This document shows positions 1-8,706 of a DNA stretch of 64,000 nucleotides, piece after piece. Below the pieces are notes generated by a model that worked only from the letters and a program-made list of their open reading frames with translations, ran no database searches and was not told the DNA's origin. The DNA comes from Telmatospirillum siberiense (GTDB lineage Bacteria > Pseudomonadota > Alphaproteobacteria > Rhodospirillales > Magnetospirillaceae). The position numbers and the translations under genes are program-made. Every line of letters starts with the position of its first letter. Within the stretch, counting starts at the first letter, position 1. The stretch is from contig NZ_PIUM01000006.1 of the NCBI RefSeq assembly GCF_002845745.1, forward strand, positions 62,001 to 126,000, written 5' to 3'.

Positions 1-190
1 GTCGATGCTGGATGTCTTCGTGGTCGCGCTGATGGTGGGGTTGGTGCATTTTCAGGGTTTGGCGGTGATCCAGGCCGGCTCGGGGGCGGCCGCCTTCGGT
101 GCCGTTGTGGTCCTTACCATGTTGGCCGCCAGAAGTTTCGATCCCCGTCTGATCTGGGATCCTCCGGTTTCTAAGGAAAACCATGATTGA
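1..190 (+). CDS. pqiA: PqiA family protein, C-terminal fragment
   Basis: Only the last ~62 codons lie in the window; the frame is open to base 2 and the gene starts upstream. The fragment ends a transmembrane helix (VVVLTMLAARSFDPRLIWD), the conserved end of the second PqiA domain. PqiA is an inner-membrane partner of PqiB in the Pqi lipid-transport system. Its TGA overlaps the start of the next gene (ATGATTGA), so the two are translationally coupled. The call rests on the C-terminal signature and the pqiB-pqiC context. Confidence 0.82.
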   Translation, partial: SMLDVFVVALMVGLVHFQGLAVIQAGSGAAAFGAVVVLTMLAARSFDPRLIWDPPVSKENHD

Positions 191-1805
191 TTCCCCCAAT
201 CCGCCGTTTCACGCCTTGCCCGAGCCGGTGATCGAGCCGCCCCGGCGATGGCGGTTTTCGATGGTGTGGATCATTCCCCTGCTGGCCGCCGTGATCGGCC
301 TGTCGTTGGTGGTCCAGGCCATCATGCAGCGGGGGCCGACCATTACCGTCACTTTTTCCTCGGCCGAAGGGATCGAGCCGGGCAAGACCAAGGTCAAATT
401 CAAGGACGTCGATATCGGCGAGGTCAAGACGGTCCGGCTGAGCCAGGACCGCGCGCGGGTGGTCGTCACCATCGAACTGGTGAAGGAGGCCGGCCAACTG
501 GCCGTTGCCGACAGCCGGTTCTGGGTCGTCCGTCCCCGGTTCGCCGGATCGGGCGTGTCGGGCCTGGGAACGCTGCTGTCGGGATCCTACATCGGCGTCG
601 ATGCCGGCCATTCCTCGGACGACAGGACTGATTTCGTCGGCCTCGACACGCCGCCGGTGGTCGCCTCGGACGTTCCCGGGCATCGCTTCAAATTGCTGGC
701 CGAGGATATCGGATCCGTCGATATGGGCTCGCCGGTCTATTTCCGCCGCATCGAAGTGGGGCATGTCGAAAGCTTCACCCTGGAACCGGATGGGCATCGC
801 ATCGCTCTTGGTGTTTTCGTCAAATCCCCCTATGACCGCTTTGTCACCACCGAGACCCGTTTCTGGCACGCCAGCGGTGTCGATTTGCGATTGGATTCCG
901 CCGGGGTGCGGCTGGAAACCCAATCGCTGGCCTCGATTCTCATGGGTGGCATCGCCTTCGAAACGGCAGGAAGTACCGACCAGCCGGCCCAGGATGGAGC
1001 GGTGTTTTCCCTCGCCGCCAGTCATGCCGACGCCATGAAGACGCCCGATGGCGAACCCGAGGCGGTGGTCATGCGCTTCCGACAATCGGTCCGGGGATTG
1101 GCGGTGGGGGCTCCGGTCGATTTTCGGGGCATCGAAATCGGCGTGGTCCGTTCCATCGGTCTGACATTCGATCCTGACGCCGGGGATTTTTCGGCGCCCG
1201 TCATGGTGGACATCTACCCCGACCGGCTGGCCCCCCAGGCCGTCATGAAAAGCACGGATCGCAAGTTCCGCGCCTCCCGCCTCGCCGAACTGGTGCGTCG
1301 GGGATTGAGGGCGCAACTGCGTACCGGCAGCTTTCTGACCGGTCAGCTTTATGTGGCGGCGGATTTCTTTCCCGACGCGCCGGGGGTGCGTTTCGACGCC
1401 GGCGCCCAGCCGATGGAACTTCCCACCGTTCCCAGCGATATGCAGGAGTTGCAGCAGCAGGTGCAATCGATCCTGCGCAAACTGGATAAGGTGCCATTCG
1501 ATACCCTGGGCCAGGATGCCCATCACGCCCTGGTCAGCGTGAATACCACCTTGAAGCGGATCGATACGCTGGTCGGGCGGACCGACAGCGATATCCTGCC
1601 CGAGATCCGCGACAGCCTTCAGGAGGTCCGCCGGACCATGGAGACGACACGGGCTTCGCTGGCCGGCGATTCCCCGCTGCAACAGGATACCCGGCAGGCC
1701 TTGCGCGGCGTGGCGGAGGCCACCCGCTCGTTGAAGGCGCTGTCCGACAGCTTGAACCGGCACCCCGAATCCCTGGTGCGCGGCAGGAAGGGAGAGGATC
1801 AATGA
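183..1805 (+). CDS. pqiB: PqiB, intermembrane lipid transport protein with MCE domains
   Basis: The 540-residue protein starts with a short cytoplasmic tail and one transmembrane helix (about residues 28-48). Three MCE/MlaD repeats follow at about 55-145, 160-250 and 290-390, each with the G-x-V-x-F pattern (KVKFKDVDIGEVKTV, VYFRRIEVGHVES, VDFRGIEIGVVRS). A coiled-coil region lies at about 410-520. In the family, stacked MCE rings and a C-terminal helical needle form a tunnel for lipids between inner and outer membranes. The length matches E. coli PqiB. It overlaps pqiA by 8 bases and pqiC by 4, so this is one operon. Confidence 0.93.
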   Translation: MIDSPNPPFHALPEPVIEPPRRWRFSMVWIIPLLAAVIGLSLVVQAIMQRGPTITVTFSSAEGIEPGKTKVKFKDVDIGEVKTVRLSQDRARVVVTIELVKEAGQLAVADSRFWVVRPRFAGSGVSGLGTLLSGSYIGVDAGHSSDDRTDFVGLDTPPVVASDVPGHRFKLLAEDIGSVDMGSPVYFRRIEVGHVESFTLEPDGHRIALGVFVKSPYDRFVTTETRFWHASGVDLRLDSAGVRLETQSLASILMGGIAFETAGSTDQPAQDGAVFSLAASHADAMKTPDGEPEAVVMRFRQSVRGLAVGAPVDFRGIEIGVVRSIGLTFDPDAGDFSAPVMVDIYPDRLAPQAVMKSTDRKFRASRLAELVRRGLRAQLRTGSFLTGQLYVAADFFPDAPGVRFDAGAQPMELPTVPSDMQELQQQVQSILRKLDKVPFDTLGQDAHHALVSVNTTLKRIDTLVGRTDSDILPEIRDSLQEVRRTMETTRASLAGDSPLQQDTRQALRGVAEATRSLKALSDSLNRHPESLVRGRKGEDQ

Positions 1806-2425
1806 CGTTCTTGCGGAGCGGCCTCATGGCTACGATCCTGGTTGCCGCGCTGGGCGGCTGTGGAACGTCGGCGCCGCCGCGCTATCACGCCCTCGGTCTG
1901 GTTCAGCCGGCCCCGGCTTCCGGCAGCGCGCGAAGGCTGGTGGAAATCCTGCCGGTGGCGGTGCCGGAGCGCCTCAACCGCGAGGAGGTGGTGCTGACCG
2001 GAGCCGGTGGTCAACTCGATGTCCGTGACGGTGATCATTGGGCGGCGCCATTGCCCGACGAGATCCGGCATATCCTCACCGACGCCCTGTGGCGGCGGCT
2101 GCGCGCCGCCGACGTTTATCAGGCTCCCGTTTCACCCGGGGCCGGCGGCGTGCCGCAATATCGTCTGGCCTTGCAGATCGAGCGATTCGAGGCTGTGCCC
2201 GGGCGTTCCGCCGTGGTCGAGGGATCATGGACGGCCCGCCGTCTGCCCCAGGGGGCATCGGCCACCTGCCGGGCCGGAATCACCGTGGCGCTGCCCGCTC
2301 TCACCGCGGACGCCGCGACCGCCGCCCTGTCGGATGGAACCAGCCAGTTGGCGCGTCTGATCGCCGACAGCATCGACGGCCTGGAGCAGGGAGTGGCGTC
2401 GGTCTGCCCGGCGGACGGATACTAA
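1802..2425 (+). CDS. pqiC: PqiC family lipoprotein (ABC-type transport auxiliary)
   Basis: A 207-residue protein whose N-terminus is a lipoprotein signal with lipobox LGGC, so Cys20 is the probable lipidated residue. The remainder matches the PqiC/DUF330 fold (LVEILPVAVPERLNREEVV, then an ALWRRLRAADVY segment). PqiC is an outer-membrane lipoprotein thought to receive the PqiB tunnel. The start overlaps the pqiB stop as ATGA. A structured repeat begins at the stop codon. Confidence 0.9.
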   Translation: MTFLRSGLMATILVAALGGCGTSAPPRYHALGLVQPAPASGSARRLVEILPVAVPERLNREEVVLTGAGGQLDVRDGDHWAAPLPDEIRHILTDALWRRLRAADVYQAPVSPGAGGVPQYRLALQIERFEAVPGRSAVVEGSWTARRLPQGASATCRAGITVALPALTADAATAALSDGTSQLARLIADSIDGLEQGVASVCPADGY

Positions 2426-2551
2426 TACCAACTCTCGGTGATCGTAACCGATCACCGAGCCCTCAATCGCCGGGCGGGTTTCTCCGAAACCCTTGGCTTC
2501 GCGCCAACGATGGCGCGGGCGCTCAATGCGCCAGCCCGAGCGGCGCATGAG
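2425..2551. repeat. Dispersed structured repeat, copy 1
   Basis: It begins ATACCAACTCTCGGTGATCG directly at the pqiC stop codon. It contains a perfect 11-bp stem at 2434-2444/2449-2459 (loop TAAC) and a 7-bp stem GGGTTTC/GAAACCC. A second copy at 19736-19885 is nearly identical for the first ~70 bases and related beyond. Both copies lie just after a stop codon. It could act as a terminator or 3' stability element, or be a non-autonomous mobile element. Confidence 0.75.
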
Positions 2552-2585
2552 CCGGCCGAAGCCGGAGGCGCAGGCATCATATAAA

Positions 2586-2628
2586 CCCTTAGGCTCTGGA
2601 GCGATTGTTTCGGCCCAGAGCCTAAGGG
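2586..2628 (-). terminator. Probable intrinsic terminator of the DUF4865 operon
   Basis: A perfect 14-bp stem (CCCTTAGGCTCTGG with its complement) encloses a 15-base loop two bases beyond the DUF4865 stop. Read on the minus strand it is followed by TTTATAT, which suits a rho-independent terminator for the 2631-4026 operon. Confidence 0.65.
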
Positions 2629-2630
2629 CC

Positions 2631-3197
2631 TCAGGGCAAGGAGACGTGCCCTACCCGATAAGTCTGGTGGTCTTGACTCCGATGTTCCTGTCCTTCCGGC
2701 AAGGCACGCCAAAGCCGAAATCGCACCATCGTCCAGGCCGTGGGGTCGAAGGCCGCGACCGCCGCGAGCGCGCCGGCCCGAACCGCCGTTTGGGCATCGG
2801 TGACGGCGTTTCTCTGGAATGACGCCAGATCGGAATAGGGCGGGATCGGCACGATCTCCCGGCTTGCGAACCGTGCTTCGCCAAGCTCGGGGCCGAGTTC
2901 GGCGTGCGAAACCACCCATGTCCGGACGACTGGCCAGCCGAAATCCCGGGCCAGCACGGCAAAGCCGGGGCTCGTCAGAAACGCGTTGAGTCCTTCCGGT
3001 TCGTTCCAAAGATAGAACGGTGCGTAGAGGTTTTCCGCGCTGGTGAAGCCGTCGTCCCGCTTGCGGGCGGAGAGGTACGCCTTGAAACGCAATCGCGGGA
3101 ACCTGTCGAGCAGGTGCCCCTTGTCGCGAATGCGCCGCTCGATGATCGCCATGTCGTAGTCGGCCGGCAGCACGAAGCTGTATTGCATGGCGATCAT
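2631..3197 (-). CDS. DUF4865 family protein
   Basis: A 188-residue protein opening MIAMQYSFVLPADYDM and continuing with IIERRIRDKGHLLDRFP and a YAPFYLWNEPEGLNAFL block, the pattern of DUF4865. No signal peptide or membrane helix is visible. The family's biochemical role is unknown to me; its members often sit beside tautomerases under LysR control, as here. The start overlaps the cupin stop by 4 bases. Last gene of a three-gene minus-strand operon. Confidence 0.8.
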   Translation of the reverse strand: MIAMQYSFVLPADYDMAIIERRIRDKGHLLDRFPRLRFKAYLSARKRDDGFTSAENLYAPFYLWNEPEGLNAFLTSPGFAVLARDFGWPVVRTWVVSHAELGPELGEARFASREIVPIPPYSDLASFQRNAVTDAQTAVRAGALAAVAAFDPTAWTMVRFRLWRALPEGQEHRSQDHQTYRVGHVSLP

Positions 3198-3628
3198 GGG
3201 TGATCTCCCGTGGTATCAACCGGCTCGAACCAGGTCACTGCGGTACCATCTTTCACCGGTTGGACGCTGACATAGCTGAAGGGGCTGATCAGGCTCGCGC
3301 CGTGCCAATGGCGTTCGCCCGCAGGGAACCAGACACAGTCTCCGGCACGGACTTCGATCACGTCGCCGCCGTCGTGCTGGACGAGACCGACGCCATCCAG
3401 CACGAACAGCAGCTGCCCGAGCGGATGGCTGTGCCAATGCGTGGCCACTCCGGGTTCGATGAAGGCGCGCATGGCGGTCATCTCGCCCTCGGTACGGCTC
3501 GACAGCAGCATCTGCACGAGGAATGGGCCACTCGCCAAGCCCTCCGGTGCGCGTGCGATGCCGTCTCCGGCACGCTTTATGGTCATGCGCGACGGGCAGG
3601 CCGAGCTCATCTCGAAAGGATTGCTCAT
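3194..3628 (-). CDS. Cupin-domain protein
   Basis: A 144-residue single-domain cupin. Motif 1 is THWHSHPLGQLLFVLDGVG at about residues 61-80, which supplies two metal-binding histidines but has Gln where the usual Glu sits. Motif 2 is GDCVWFPAGERHWHG at about 95-110. The fold binds a divalent metal and is used by many isomerases, dioxygenases and lyases; the substrate is not predictable. It overlaps the neighbour on each side by 4 bases, so it is translationally coupled to the DUF4865 and tautomerase genes. Confidence 0.85.
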   Translation of the reverse strand: MSNPFEMSSACPSRMTIKRAGDGIARAPEGLASGPFLVQMLLSSRTEGEMTAMRAFIEPGVATHWHSHPLGQLLFVLDGVGLVQHDGGDVIEVRAGDCVWFPAGERHWHGASLISPFSYVSVQPVKDGTAVTWFEPVDTTGDHP

Positions 3629-4026
3629 CGGCCGTTCTCCTCCACCGACACCGCCGCGGAAATGCCGGAGGCGAAGGACCAGTCCTCGAAGGTCGAGTTG
3701 GCGATCACCACCATCACATCCTCCGGCCTGATACCCGGCGCTTGGGCAAGGCGTTCGACCAGTCGTCGGTAGAACCCCCGCTTGGCTTCATCCGATCGTG
3801 CTTTGCCCGTCGTCACGTGGAAAAGGACGAAATCGTCCGAACGCGGCCCGCCTCGGTAGGTGCGGTCAAAAATCAGCTCTTCGGGCCGGTGTTGATGAAT
3901 GACGGCGAACCGATCCTTTTCCGGTACCTCGAAACCCTCAACGAGGGCGCGATCGAGACTATCGGAAACGGCGGCGAGATAGTCGGGAGACTTCCCTGCG
4001 AGCAGGGATACTCGGGTGAAAGGCAT
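3625..4026 (-). CDS. Tautomerase family protein
   Basis: The start at 4026 is chosen because it places Pro immediately after Met (MPFTRVSLLAG), the catalytic Pro1 of 4-oxalocrotonate tautomerase-type enzymes, and because GGAGG lies 5 bases upstream. A longer frame to 4059 lacks both. The 133-residue length suits the fused-subunit tautomerase group. Later conserved stretches are RGGPRSDDFVLF and PEDVMVVIANSTFEDWSF. It is the first gene of the operon with the cupin and DUF4865 genes; the substrate is unknown. Confidence 0.85.
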   Translation of the reverse strand: MPFTRVSLLAGKSPDYLAAVSDSLDRALVEGFEVPEKDRFAVIHQHRPEELIFDRTYRGGPRSDDFVLFHVTTGKARSDEAKRGFYRRLVERLAQAPGIRPEDVMVVIANSTFEDWSFASGISAAVSVEENGR

Positions 4027-4128
4027 GATGGCCTCCATGAACCTGATTGACACGCCCATGATGGAACGGCACCATTGTCCTGAAAATCAGATTATTCAGG
4101 ATTATTAGTCCTGATATTTTGGATAATT
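4027..4128. promoter_or_regulatory. Divergent control region of tautomerase operon and LysR gene
   Basis: About 100 AT-rich bases separate the divergent genes. They hold short inverted repeats, including TTCAGGA-TTATTAG-TCCTGA at about 4095-4115, of the size expected for a LysR site. This arrangement usually means the LysR protein controls both itself and the neighbouring operon. No -35/-10 pair is clear enough to mark. Confidence 0.5.
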
Positions 4129-5046
4129 GTGATGCGCCTGACCAACCTCGACATGGACGCTCTGCGCAGCTTCGTCACCGGCATGGACGCCGGATCGTTC
4201 GCCCGTGCCGCCGATCGGCTGGGCCGCTCCACCTCGGCGGTGAGCGCGCAACTCAAGAAGCTGGAGGAACAGACCGGTGTGGCCTTGGTGCGCAGATTGG
4301 GTCGCGGACTGACGCTGACCGATGGTGGAGAAGCGCTGCTGTCCTATGCCCGGCGCCTGCTGGAACTGAACGACGAGGCGGTGAGCGCCTTGCGAGGCGT
4401 CGAGCTTGAAGGCTGGATTCGGCTCGGGCTCCAGGAGGATTTCGGCGAAACGGTGCTGCCCCAGGTGCTCGGCCGTTTCGCCCGTGCCCATCCCAAGGTC
4501 AGGATCGAGGGGAGGATCGCGCGCAACAGTGAACTCAAAGACAAGATCGCCTCCGGGCATCTCGATCTCGCGCTCGCCTGGGACGGCGGCGGCGCACCCG
4601 CTACGGTCGAACGGATCGCGGCCTTGCCGCTATGCTGGCTGGGCGCGGCGGACGGCGATCCGGTATGGCGACGGGAGAGCGGAGAACCGCTGCCGCTCGC
4701 CGCGCTTGAGGCGCCATGCCTTCTGCGCACCATCGCTTGCGAACATCTCGACCGGCAAAGCCTTGCCTGGCGTATCGCCTTCGTCAGCCCGAGTCTTGGC
4801 GGGCTTTGGGCCGCGACCGCCGCCGGTCTCGGCATCGCGCTGCGAACGCCGGTCGGGCCGCCGCCATCCGTGCGGTTGCTCGATCCGCGATCTTACGGGC
4901 TTCCGGAATTGCCGTCGCTCGGTCTTGTGCTCTACCGGGCCGACAAAGATATCGGTCCTACGGCCATGCATCTGGCCGCGATCATCAAGCAGGCACTCCG
5001 CGAAACTCTGCGCGGAGAATGGCTGGTACAGGATACTCTCGCTTGA
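4129..5046 (+). CDS. LysR family transcriptional regulator
   Basis: A 305-residue LysR protein. The winged helix-turn-helix is at residues 1-65 (SFARAADRLGRSTSAVSAQLKKLEEQTG) and the effector-binding domain at about 90-290. Translation starts at GTG 4129 or the adjacent ATG 4132. It is divergent from the tautomerase-cupin-DUF4865 operon and is its probable regulator. The likely ligand is a substrate of those enzymes, which is inference. Confidence 0.9.
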   Translation: MMRLTNLDMDALRSFVTGMDAGSFARAADRLGRSTSAVSAQLKKLEEQTGVALVRRLGRGLTLTDGGEALLSYARRLLELNDEAVSALRGVELEGWIRLGLQEDFGETVLPQVLGRFARAHPKVRIEGRIARNSELKDKIASGHLDLALAWDGGGAPATVERIAALPLCWLGAADGDPVWRRESGEPLPLAALEAPCLLRTIACEHLDRQSLAWRIAFVSPSLGGLWAATAAGLGIALRTPVGPPPSVRLLDPRSYGLPELPSLGLVLYRADKDIGPTAMHLAAIIKQALRETLRGEWLVQDTLA

Positions 5047-5226
5047 AGGGGGGCAAGACCCCTCCGTCGCCACCTAATTCATGGAGGTCCTGCCAGCGGT
5101 CCCGCGCCTGAGAATGCCGGAAAGGAAATCGGCGGGGCAATCGAGTCTCGTGACCTGAAAGCCGGTTTGGGTTATTCTATTTAAGGTGGAATTTGACCCT
5201 CGACTTTGTGGGTGAAGGGAGGGCGA

Positions 5227-5904
5227 ATGACGTCGGTCGTTTTCTTCTCCATGGTGATGGCCCTGCTTCTGGGGAGCGCCAGTTTCAGTCTCGCCTATGT
5301 CTTGAAGGTCCGGGAAAGCCGGCGGCGTGTGGTGTTTTTCGCGGCCTGTCTCGTCGGATTCTGGGGAACCTGTGTCGGTCTGCTCGCCGATGGCGTGGCC
5401 GATCTGTTCATTGCCGAGCAGGTCGGAATGGAGGAAAGCGTCCGGAACGCCTTCCTGCAGCATTGGCTGAAGACGGGGCATTCTCTGGTCGCCGCCGAAG
5501 AGGGGGGGATTCCTCGCGGCGCCCCCCGGTTATGCACCGCCCGCGAACTGGCTTCGCCGGTGGCTGCCGGTGAGTGCAGTGTGGCGCTCGGTGTCAACAG
5601 CACATCGGTATGCCGTCAATGGGTGCTGTACGTGCCCTTTTTCCTTCCCTACCTGAAACCTTGTCCGGCCTTGCGCACCAGTACCGAAATCCTGGACGAC
5701 GCCGTTGCCCGGGAAGCGCTGGTCGATGCGATCAACCAGCCCTGCATCTATCTGCCGGCCGGGCTCGACTATTTCAGCAGGAATATCCGCAAGGCTCTGG
5801 GCTGCGGGCAATCCCAGCCGGAGGAGAAGGTCTTGCTGATCGTCGATCAACTGGGCGGAGCCAAGACCATGATCCTGCATCGCGGCAACGCCCGATTGCC
5901 GTGA
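5227..5904 (+). CDS. Hypothetical inner-membrane/periplasmic protein
   Basis: No family recognised. From ATG 5227, preceded by GAAGGGAGGG, it encodes 225 residues. Two N-terminal hydrophobic helices (about 3-25 and 33-55) are followed by a soluble domain of about 165 residues with at least six cysteines (LCTAREL, GECSV, SVCRQW, KPCPAL, QPCIYL, LGCGQS). The spacing suggests disulfides in the periplasm. It stands alone; the neighbours give no functional hint. Confidence 0.72.
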   Translation: MTSVVFFSMVMALLLGSASFSLAYVLKVRESRRRVVFFAACLVGFWGTCVGLLADGVADLFIAEQVGMEESVRNAFLQHWLKTGHSLVAAEEGGIPRGAPRLCTARELASPVAAGECSVALGVNSTSVCRQWVLYVPFFLPYLKPCPALRTSTEILDDAVAREALVDAINQPCIYLPAGLDYFSRNIRKALGCGQSQPEEKVLLIVDQLGGAKTMILHRGNARLP

Positions 5905-5926
5905 AGATTTTTTCGTCGCGACGCCA

Positions 5927-5959
5927 CCGGGACATGTCATCTGAAATGACATGTCCCGG
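5927..5959. repeat. Perfect palindrome / terminator-like hairpin
   Basis: CCGGGACATGTCAT is repeated inverted around a 5-base loop (5941-5945), giving a 14-bp stem 22 bases after the preceding stop. No strong T-tract follows, so it may be a terminator, an RNA-stabilising hairpin or a REP-like element. Confidence 0.6.
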
Positions 5960-6066
5960 CAGGATCCATGCGGTGCCATCTCCGGTGTCGGCCGAGGTCA
6001 GGTCCTGTCGCTCAAACGCTAACGAGCGCGATTCAATCTGATAGGGTCCGTGGACATTCAGATGAG

Positions 6067-6095
6067 CTCCTCTCCCGCCTCTGGCGGGAGAGGAG
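6067..6095 (-). terminator. Hairpin downstream of the porin gene
   Basis: CTCCTCTCCCGCC pairs perfectly with GGCGGGAGAGGAG around a TCT loop (13 bp), 20 bases beyond the porin stop. It lacks a U-tract, so termination is inferred from position. It resembles palindromes common in alphaproteobacterial intergenic DNA. Confidence 0.5.
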
Positions 6096-6115
6096 AAAAT
6101 GTATGTTCTCGGATG

Positions 6116-7663
6116 CTAGAAGGCGTACTGAACGCTGACCTGCAAGCGGTTGGCATCCCCCTTGTTGCTGAGGGCCGCCGTGGGGATCGTATAGTTCTCC
6201 ACGTGGGCGTAGGTGTATTCCAGGCCGATGTAGGACGCCGGATTGCGGAACGGGCTCCACAAAAGGTTGGCGACAAATCCGTCCAGATTCTTGAGCGACG
6301 AGGTCGGCAGCAATCCGTGATAATTGCTGACGTGGGAGTGTCCATAGATGAACGAACTGCGCCATTGGTCGGCCCAGTAGATCTTCGGTCCGCCGCCCGC
6401 GCCCCAGGCGAACAGGGATTCGAGGGATTTGTTCTTCTGGTCGACCACCGCGCCATATTCGTAATTGGTCGACGTCGTCGGCGCCATATAGCGGCCGATT
6501 CCGTTGCCGCCCAGCACCTGGAACTGAACGCCGCTCTTTGCGCCTTCGACCGGCCGCACCAGGCCGCCGAACAGGGCGCCGTATCCAAAGGCGTCGGCGC
6601 GACCGTTGAAGGAGCCGACCACGGTTCCACCGCCGGCGCTCGCGGTCTGCCAACGTCCGACCGCCGAGGTGGTCAACTGACCCCAGTCGGCTTTGTATTC
6701 GTATTTCACCACCACGTCGGGCGCCACATCGATGCTATTGGTGCTGGGGACGCTGGCACCCGTGGCGAACTGAGCCTGATTGGCGCCCTGGAAGTCGCCG
6801 TCGGGGCTTTCGACGGCCAGATAAAGCTTGCCCGGCCCGGCCTTTTTCGAATAGCGGACCATGGGTTGGCGGATGCCGTTGTTGAAGCCGGGCGGGCCGC
6901 CGATATCCAGGGTTTCCGGACTGGAGGCCATATCCATGAAGGTCGACCAGGTTTGCCCGACCAGGACGTCGCTGGCCTCGACATAGGCTTGGCGGATGCG
7001 GAAATAGGCCGAATTGGTGTCCCTGCGGTTGGGGCCGACGACGGTGCCCTGATAGGAGCCGCCGCCGCCGTAGAAGTCGCTTTCGAAGAAGGCCTTGACC
7101 GGCCCCAGGACTTCGCTCGGCGTATAGGTTTCCAGTGACAGTCTGGATTGCCGCGCGGTGAACTGCACCTGTCCGCCGCGATGCGACGTCGATGAGCCCT
7201 TGAAACCGATGCCGTTCCAGTCGGTGGCAGAGCCGCCCAGGCTGTTCGACAGGTCGTCGGCGATATCGATCTTCACGGCGCCGCCCAGCTTGATCGACGT
7301 CTCGGTTCCCGGGATTTTGAAGGAGCCGGGAATGTCACCGGCGAACGATGTCTTCTGGACGGCTTCCGCCTTGGCGACGGCGGCCTTGACTTCCGCCGAG
7401 GCTGTTGCCTGATCGTTGGCGGCCTTCTTTTCGATCGCCTCGATCCTGCCGACGGCGGCCCGGGCGGCGGCGTTTGCTTCAGACTGCTCGACGAGTTCCT
7501 TTCTCAGTTGGCGTTGGGTGTTCTGCATTTCCTGAATATGCGCTTCCAGCGCATCGATCTTCTTCAGCAAATCGGCTTCACTCGCCATTGCCGGCAAGGA
7601 AAGGATGCACGTGATTGCGGTGCTTCCAATTAATAATGTTTTTAGTTTATGCATGTGAGGCAT
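6116..7663 (-). CDS. DcaP-like trimeric outer-membrane porin
   Basis: A 515-residue protein with a signal peptide (about 1-27, ending PAMASEA). A periplasmic coiled coil follows at about 28-75 (LLKKIDALEAHIQEMQNTQ). The porin barrel starts with TSIKLGGAVKIDIADDL and ends in Phe (LQVSVQYAF), the outer-membrane insertion signal. An N-terminal coiled coil followed by this barrel is the DcaP architecture, known for uptake of small dicarboxylate-type compounds. It lies just downstream of a same-strand LysR gene, and its upstream dyad motif recurs before the reductase operon. Start could also be ATG 7654. Confidence 0.85.
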   Translation of the reverse strand: MPHMHKLKTLLIGSTAITCILSLPAMASEADLLKKIDALEAHIQEMQNTQRQLRKELVEQSEANAAARAAVGRIEAIEKKAANDQATASAEVKAAVAKAEAVQKTSFAGDIPGSFKIPGTETSIKLGGAVKIDIADDLSNSLGGSATDWNGIGFKGSSTSHRGGQVQFTARQSRLSLETYTPSEVLGPVKAFFESDFYGGGGSYQGTVVGPNRRDTNSAYFRIRQAYVEASDVLVGQTWSTFMDMASSPETLDIGGPPGFNNGIRQPMVRYSKKAGPGKLYLAVESPDGDFQGANQAQFATGASVPSTNSIDVAPDVVVKYEYKADWGQLTTSAVGRWQTASAGGGTVVGSFNGRADAFGYGALFGGLVRPVEGAKSGVQFQVLGGNGIGRYMAPTTSTNYEYGAVVDQKNKSLESLFAWGAGGGPKIYWADQWRSSFIYGHSHVSNYHGLLPTSSLKNLDGFVANLLWSPFRNPASYIGLEYTYAHVENYTIPTAALSNKGDANRLQVSVQYAF

Positions 7664-7737
7664 TGCTCCCTGACGTATACCTCAAATCACCTTCTAATGA
7701 CTTGAGTGTTATTGTCTGAGAACGATGACATGTATGT

Positions 7738-7778
7738 CTATATTGTAAAATATAGTATTTTCCGATTACTTCATCGGA
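7738..7778. promoter_or_regulatory. Double dyad operator candidate upstream of the porin
   Basis: Two adjacent inverted repeats occur. CTATATT-GTAA-AATATAG is at 7738-7755, and TCCGAT-N6-ATCGGA is at 7761-7778 within the 24-base motif starting at 7755. That motif recurs with 22/24 identity at 9124-9147 and in degenerate reversed form at 9266-9289. The site sits about 95-115 bases before the porin start and two bases from the LysR stop. It is a candidate binding site for the adjacent LysR protein. Confidence 0.6.
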
Positions 7779-7779
7779 G

Positions 7780-8706
7780 TTATCGATGTTCTTTTTCTTT
7801 GAAGAACTCCAGGCAAAAATTAATAAAGGCCCGGCCTCGACGGGGGAGGTGAATATTGCTGGGCCAGCCGAGAATCGCCGCGATCGGAGGGACCGGATTG
7901 GCGATCGGCCTGATGACCAGGGGGAGTCCCTCGTAGGTGCAACAGTGCTTCGGTCGTTGAATGAGCACGGCATAGCCGTGGTTGCGGGCGACGAGGGCGC
8001 GGATCATTTCGAAATTGGTCGAGCGATGGGCGATTTGCGGTTTCATGCCCAGGGTGGAAAAGACGTGATCGTTGCGTCCCGGCAATCCGTCGAGTTGGAT
8101 GTAGGGGTCGTCCACCAGAAGCGATAGATCGACCGGATCGGTCGAATTCGCCAGGCGGTGCTGAGGGGAGAGAAGAACGTATGCTTCCGAATAATAAAGA
8201 TGCTGCCGTTCGAAATCCGGTCCGACATCGATGTCGTAGAGGATCGACATGTCGATGGTTCCCGCCAGCATCGAATGTTCGAGGTTGCGCTGTGTATCTT
8301 CGACGAAGCGAACCTTCACATTGGGATGCCGGGCGGTAAATTCCGTCAGCAAAGCGGGGGCCAGGATCGGCAGGAAGGTGTGGAAGCAGCCGATGGTCAA
8401 CTCGCCGCTCAAATGCGTGCCGGATCCCCGCGTCAGGGCCTGGAATTCCTCGACTTGACGGACGAGCTGCCTGGCTTCCGGCAGGATCTGCTGGCCGGCG
8501 CAGGTGATCGTCACGCCCTTCGCCTTTTGGCGAATGAACAGGTTGATGCCGAGATCCTTTTCAAGATCGCTCAGCGCTTCCGACAATCCAGCTTGCGAAA
8601 GACCGAGCCGTTGGGCGGCGGCGCTTACGCTGCCCGCGTCGGCGGTCGCCACGAAGCAGGCGATCTTTCTCAAGGACAATCGAGGTAGCAGGACTCTGGG
8701 TTCCAT
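7780..8706 (-). CDS. LysR family transcriptional regulator
   Basis: A 308-residue LysR protein taken from ATG 8706 (a longer frame reaches 8739). The helix-turn-helix is at about residues 20-45 (GSVSAAAQRLGLSQAGLSEAL) and the effector domain from about 95 (LSGELTIGCFHTFLPILAP). It lies between the porin and the divergently transcribed reductase operon, and copies of one dyad motif flank it on both sides. It is the likely regulator of both; the co-inducer is unknown. Confidence 0.9.
   Translation of the reverse strand: MEPRVLLPRLSLRKIACFVATADAGSVSAAAQRLGLSQAGLSEALSDLEKDLGINLFIRQKAKGVTITCAGQQILPEARQLVRQVEEFQALTRGSGTHLSGELTIGCFHTFLPILAPALLTEFTARHPNVKVRFVEDTQRNLEHSMLAGTIDMSILYDIDVGPDFERQHLYYSEAYVLLSPQHRLANSTDPVDLSLLVDDPYIQLDGLPGRNDHVFSTLGMKPQIAHRSTNFEMIRALVARNHGYAVLIQRPKHCCTYEGLPLVIRPIANPVPPIAAILGWPSNIHLPRRGRAFINFCLEFFKEKEHR

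Noticed and set aside
171-1802. A 543-residue minus-strand frame over pqiB
   Set aside because: Antisense shadow of a GC-rich gene; low-complexity His/Gly/Gln composition and no domain, while the plus strand encodes a clear MCE protein.
6050-7138. A 362-residue plus-strand frame over the porin
   Set aside because: Antisense shadow; the porin has a signal peptide, coiled coil and C-terminal Phe on the minus strand.
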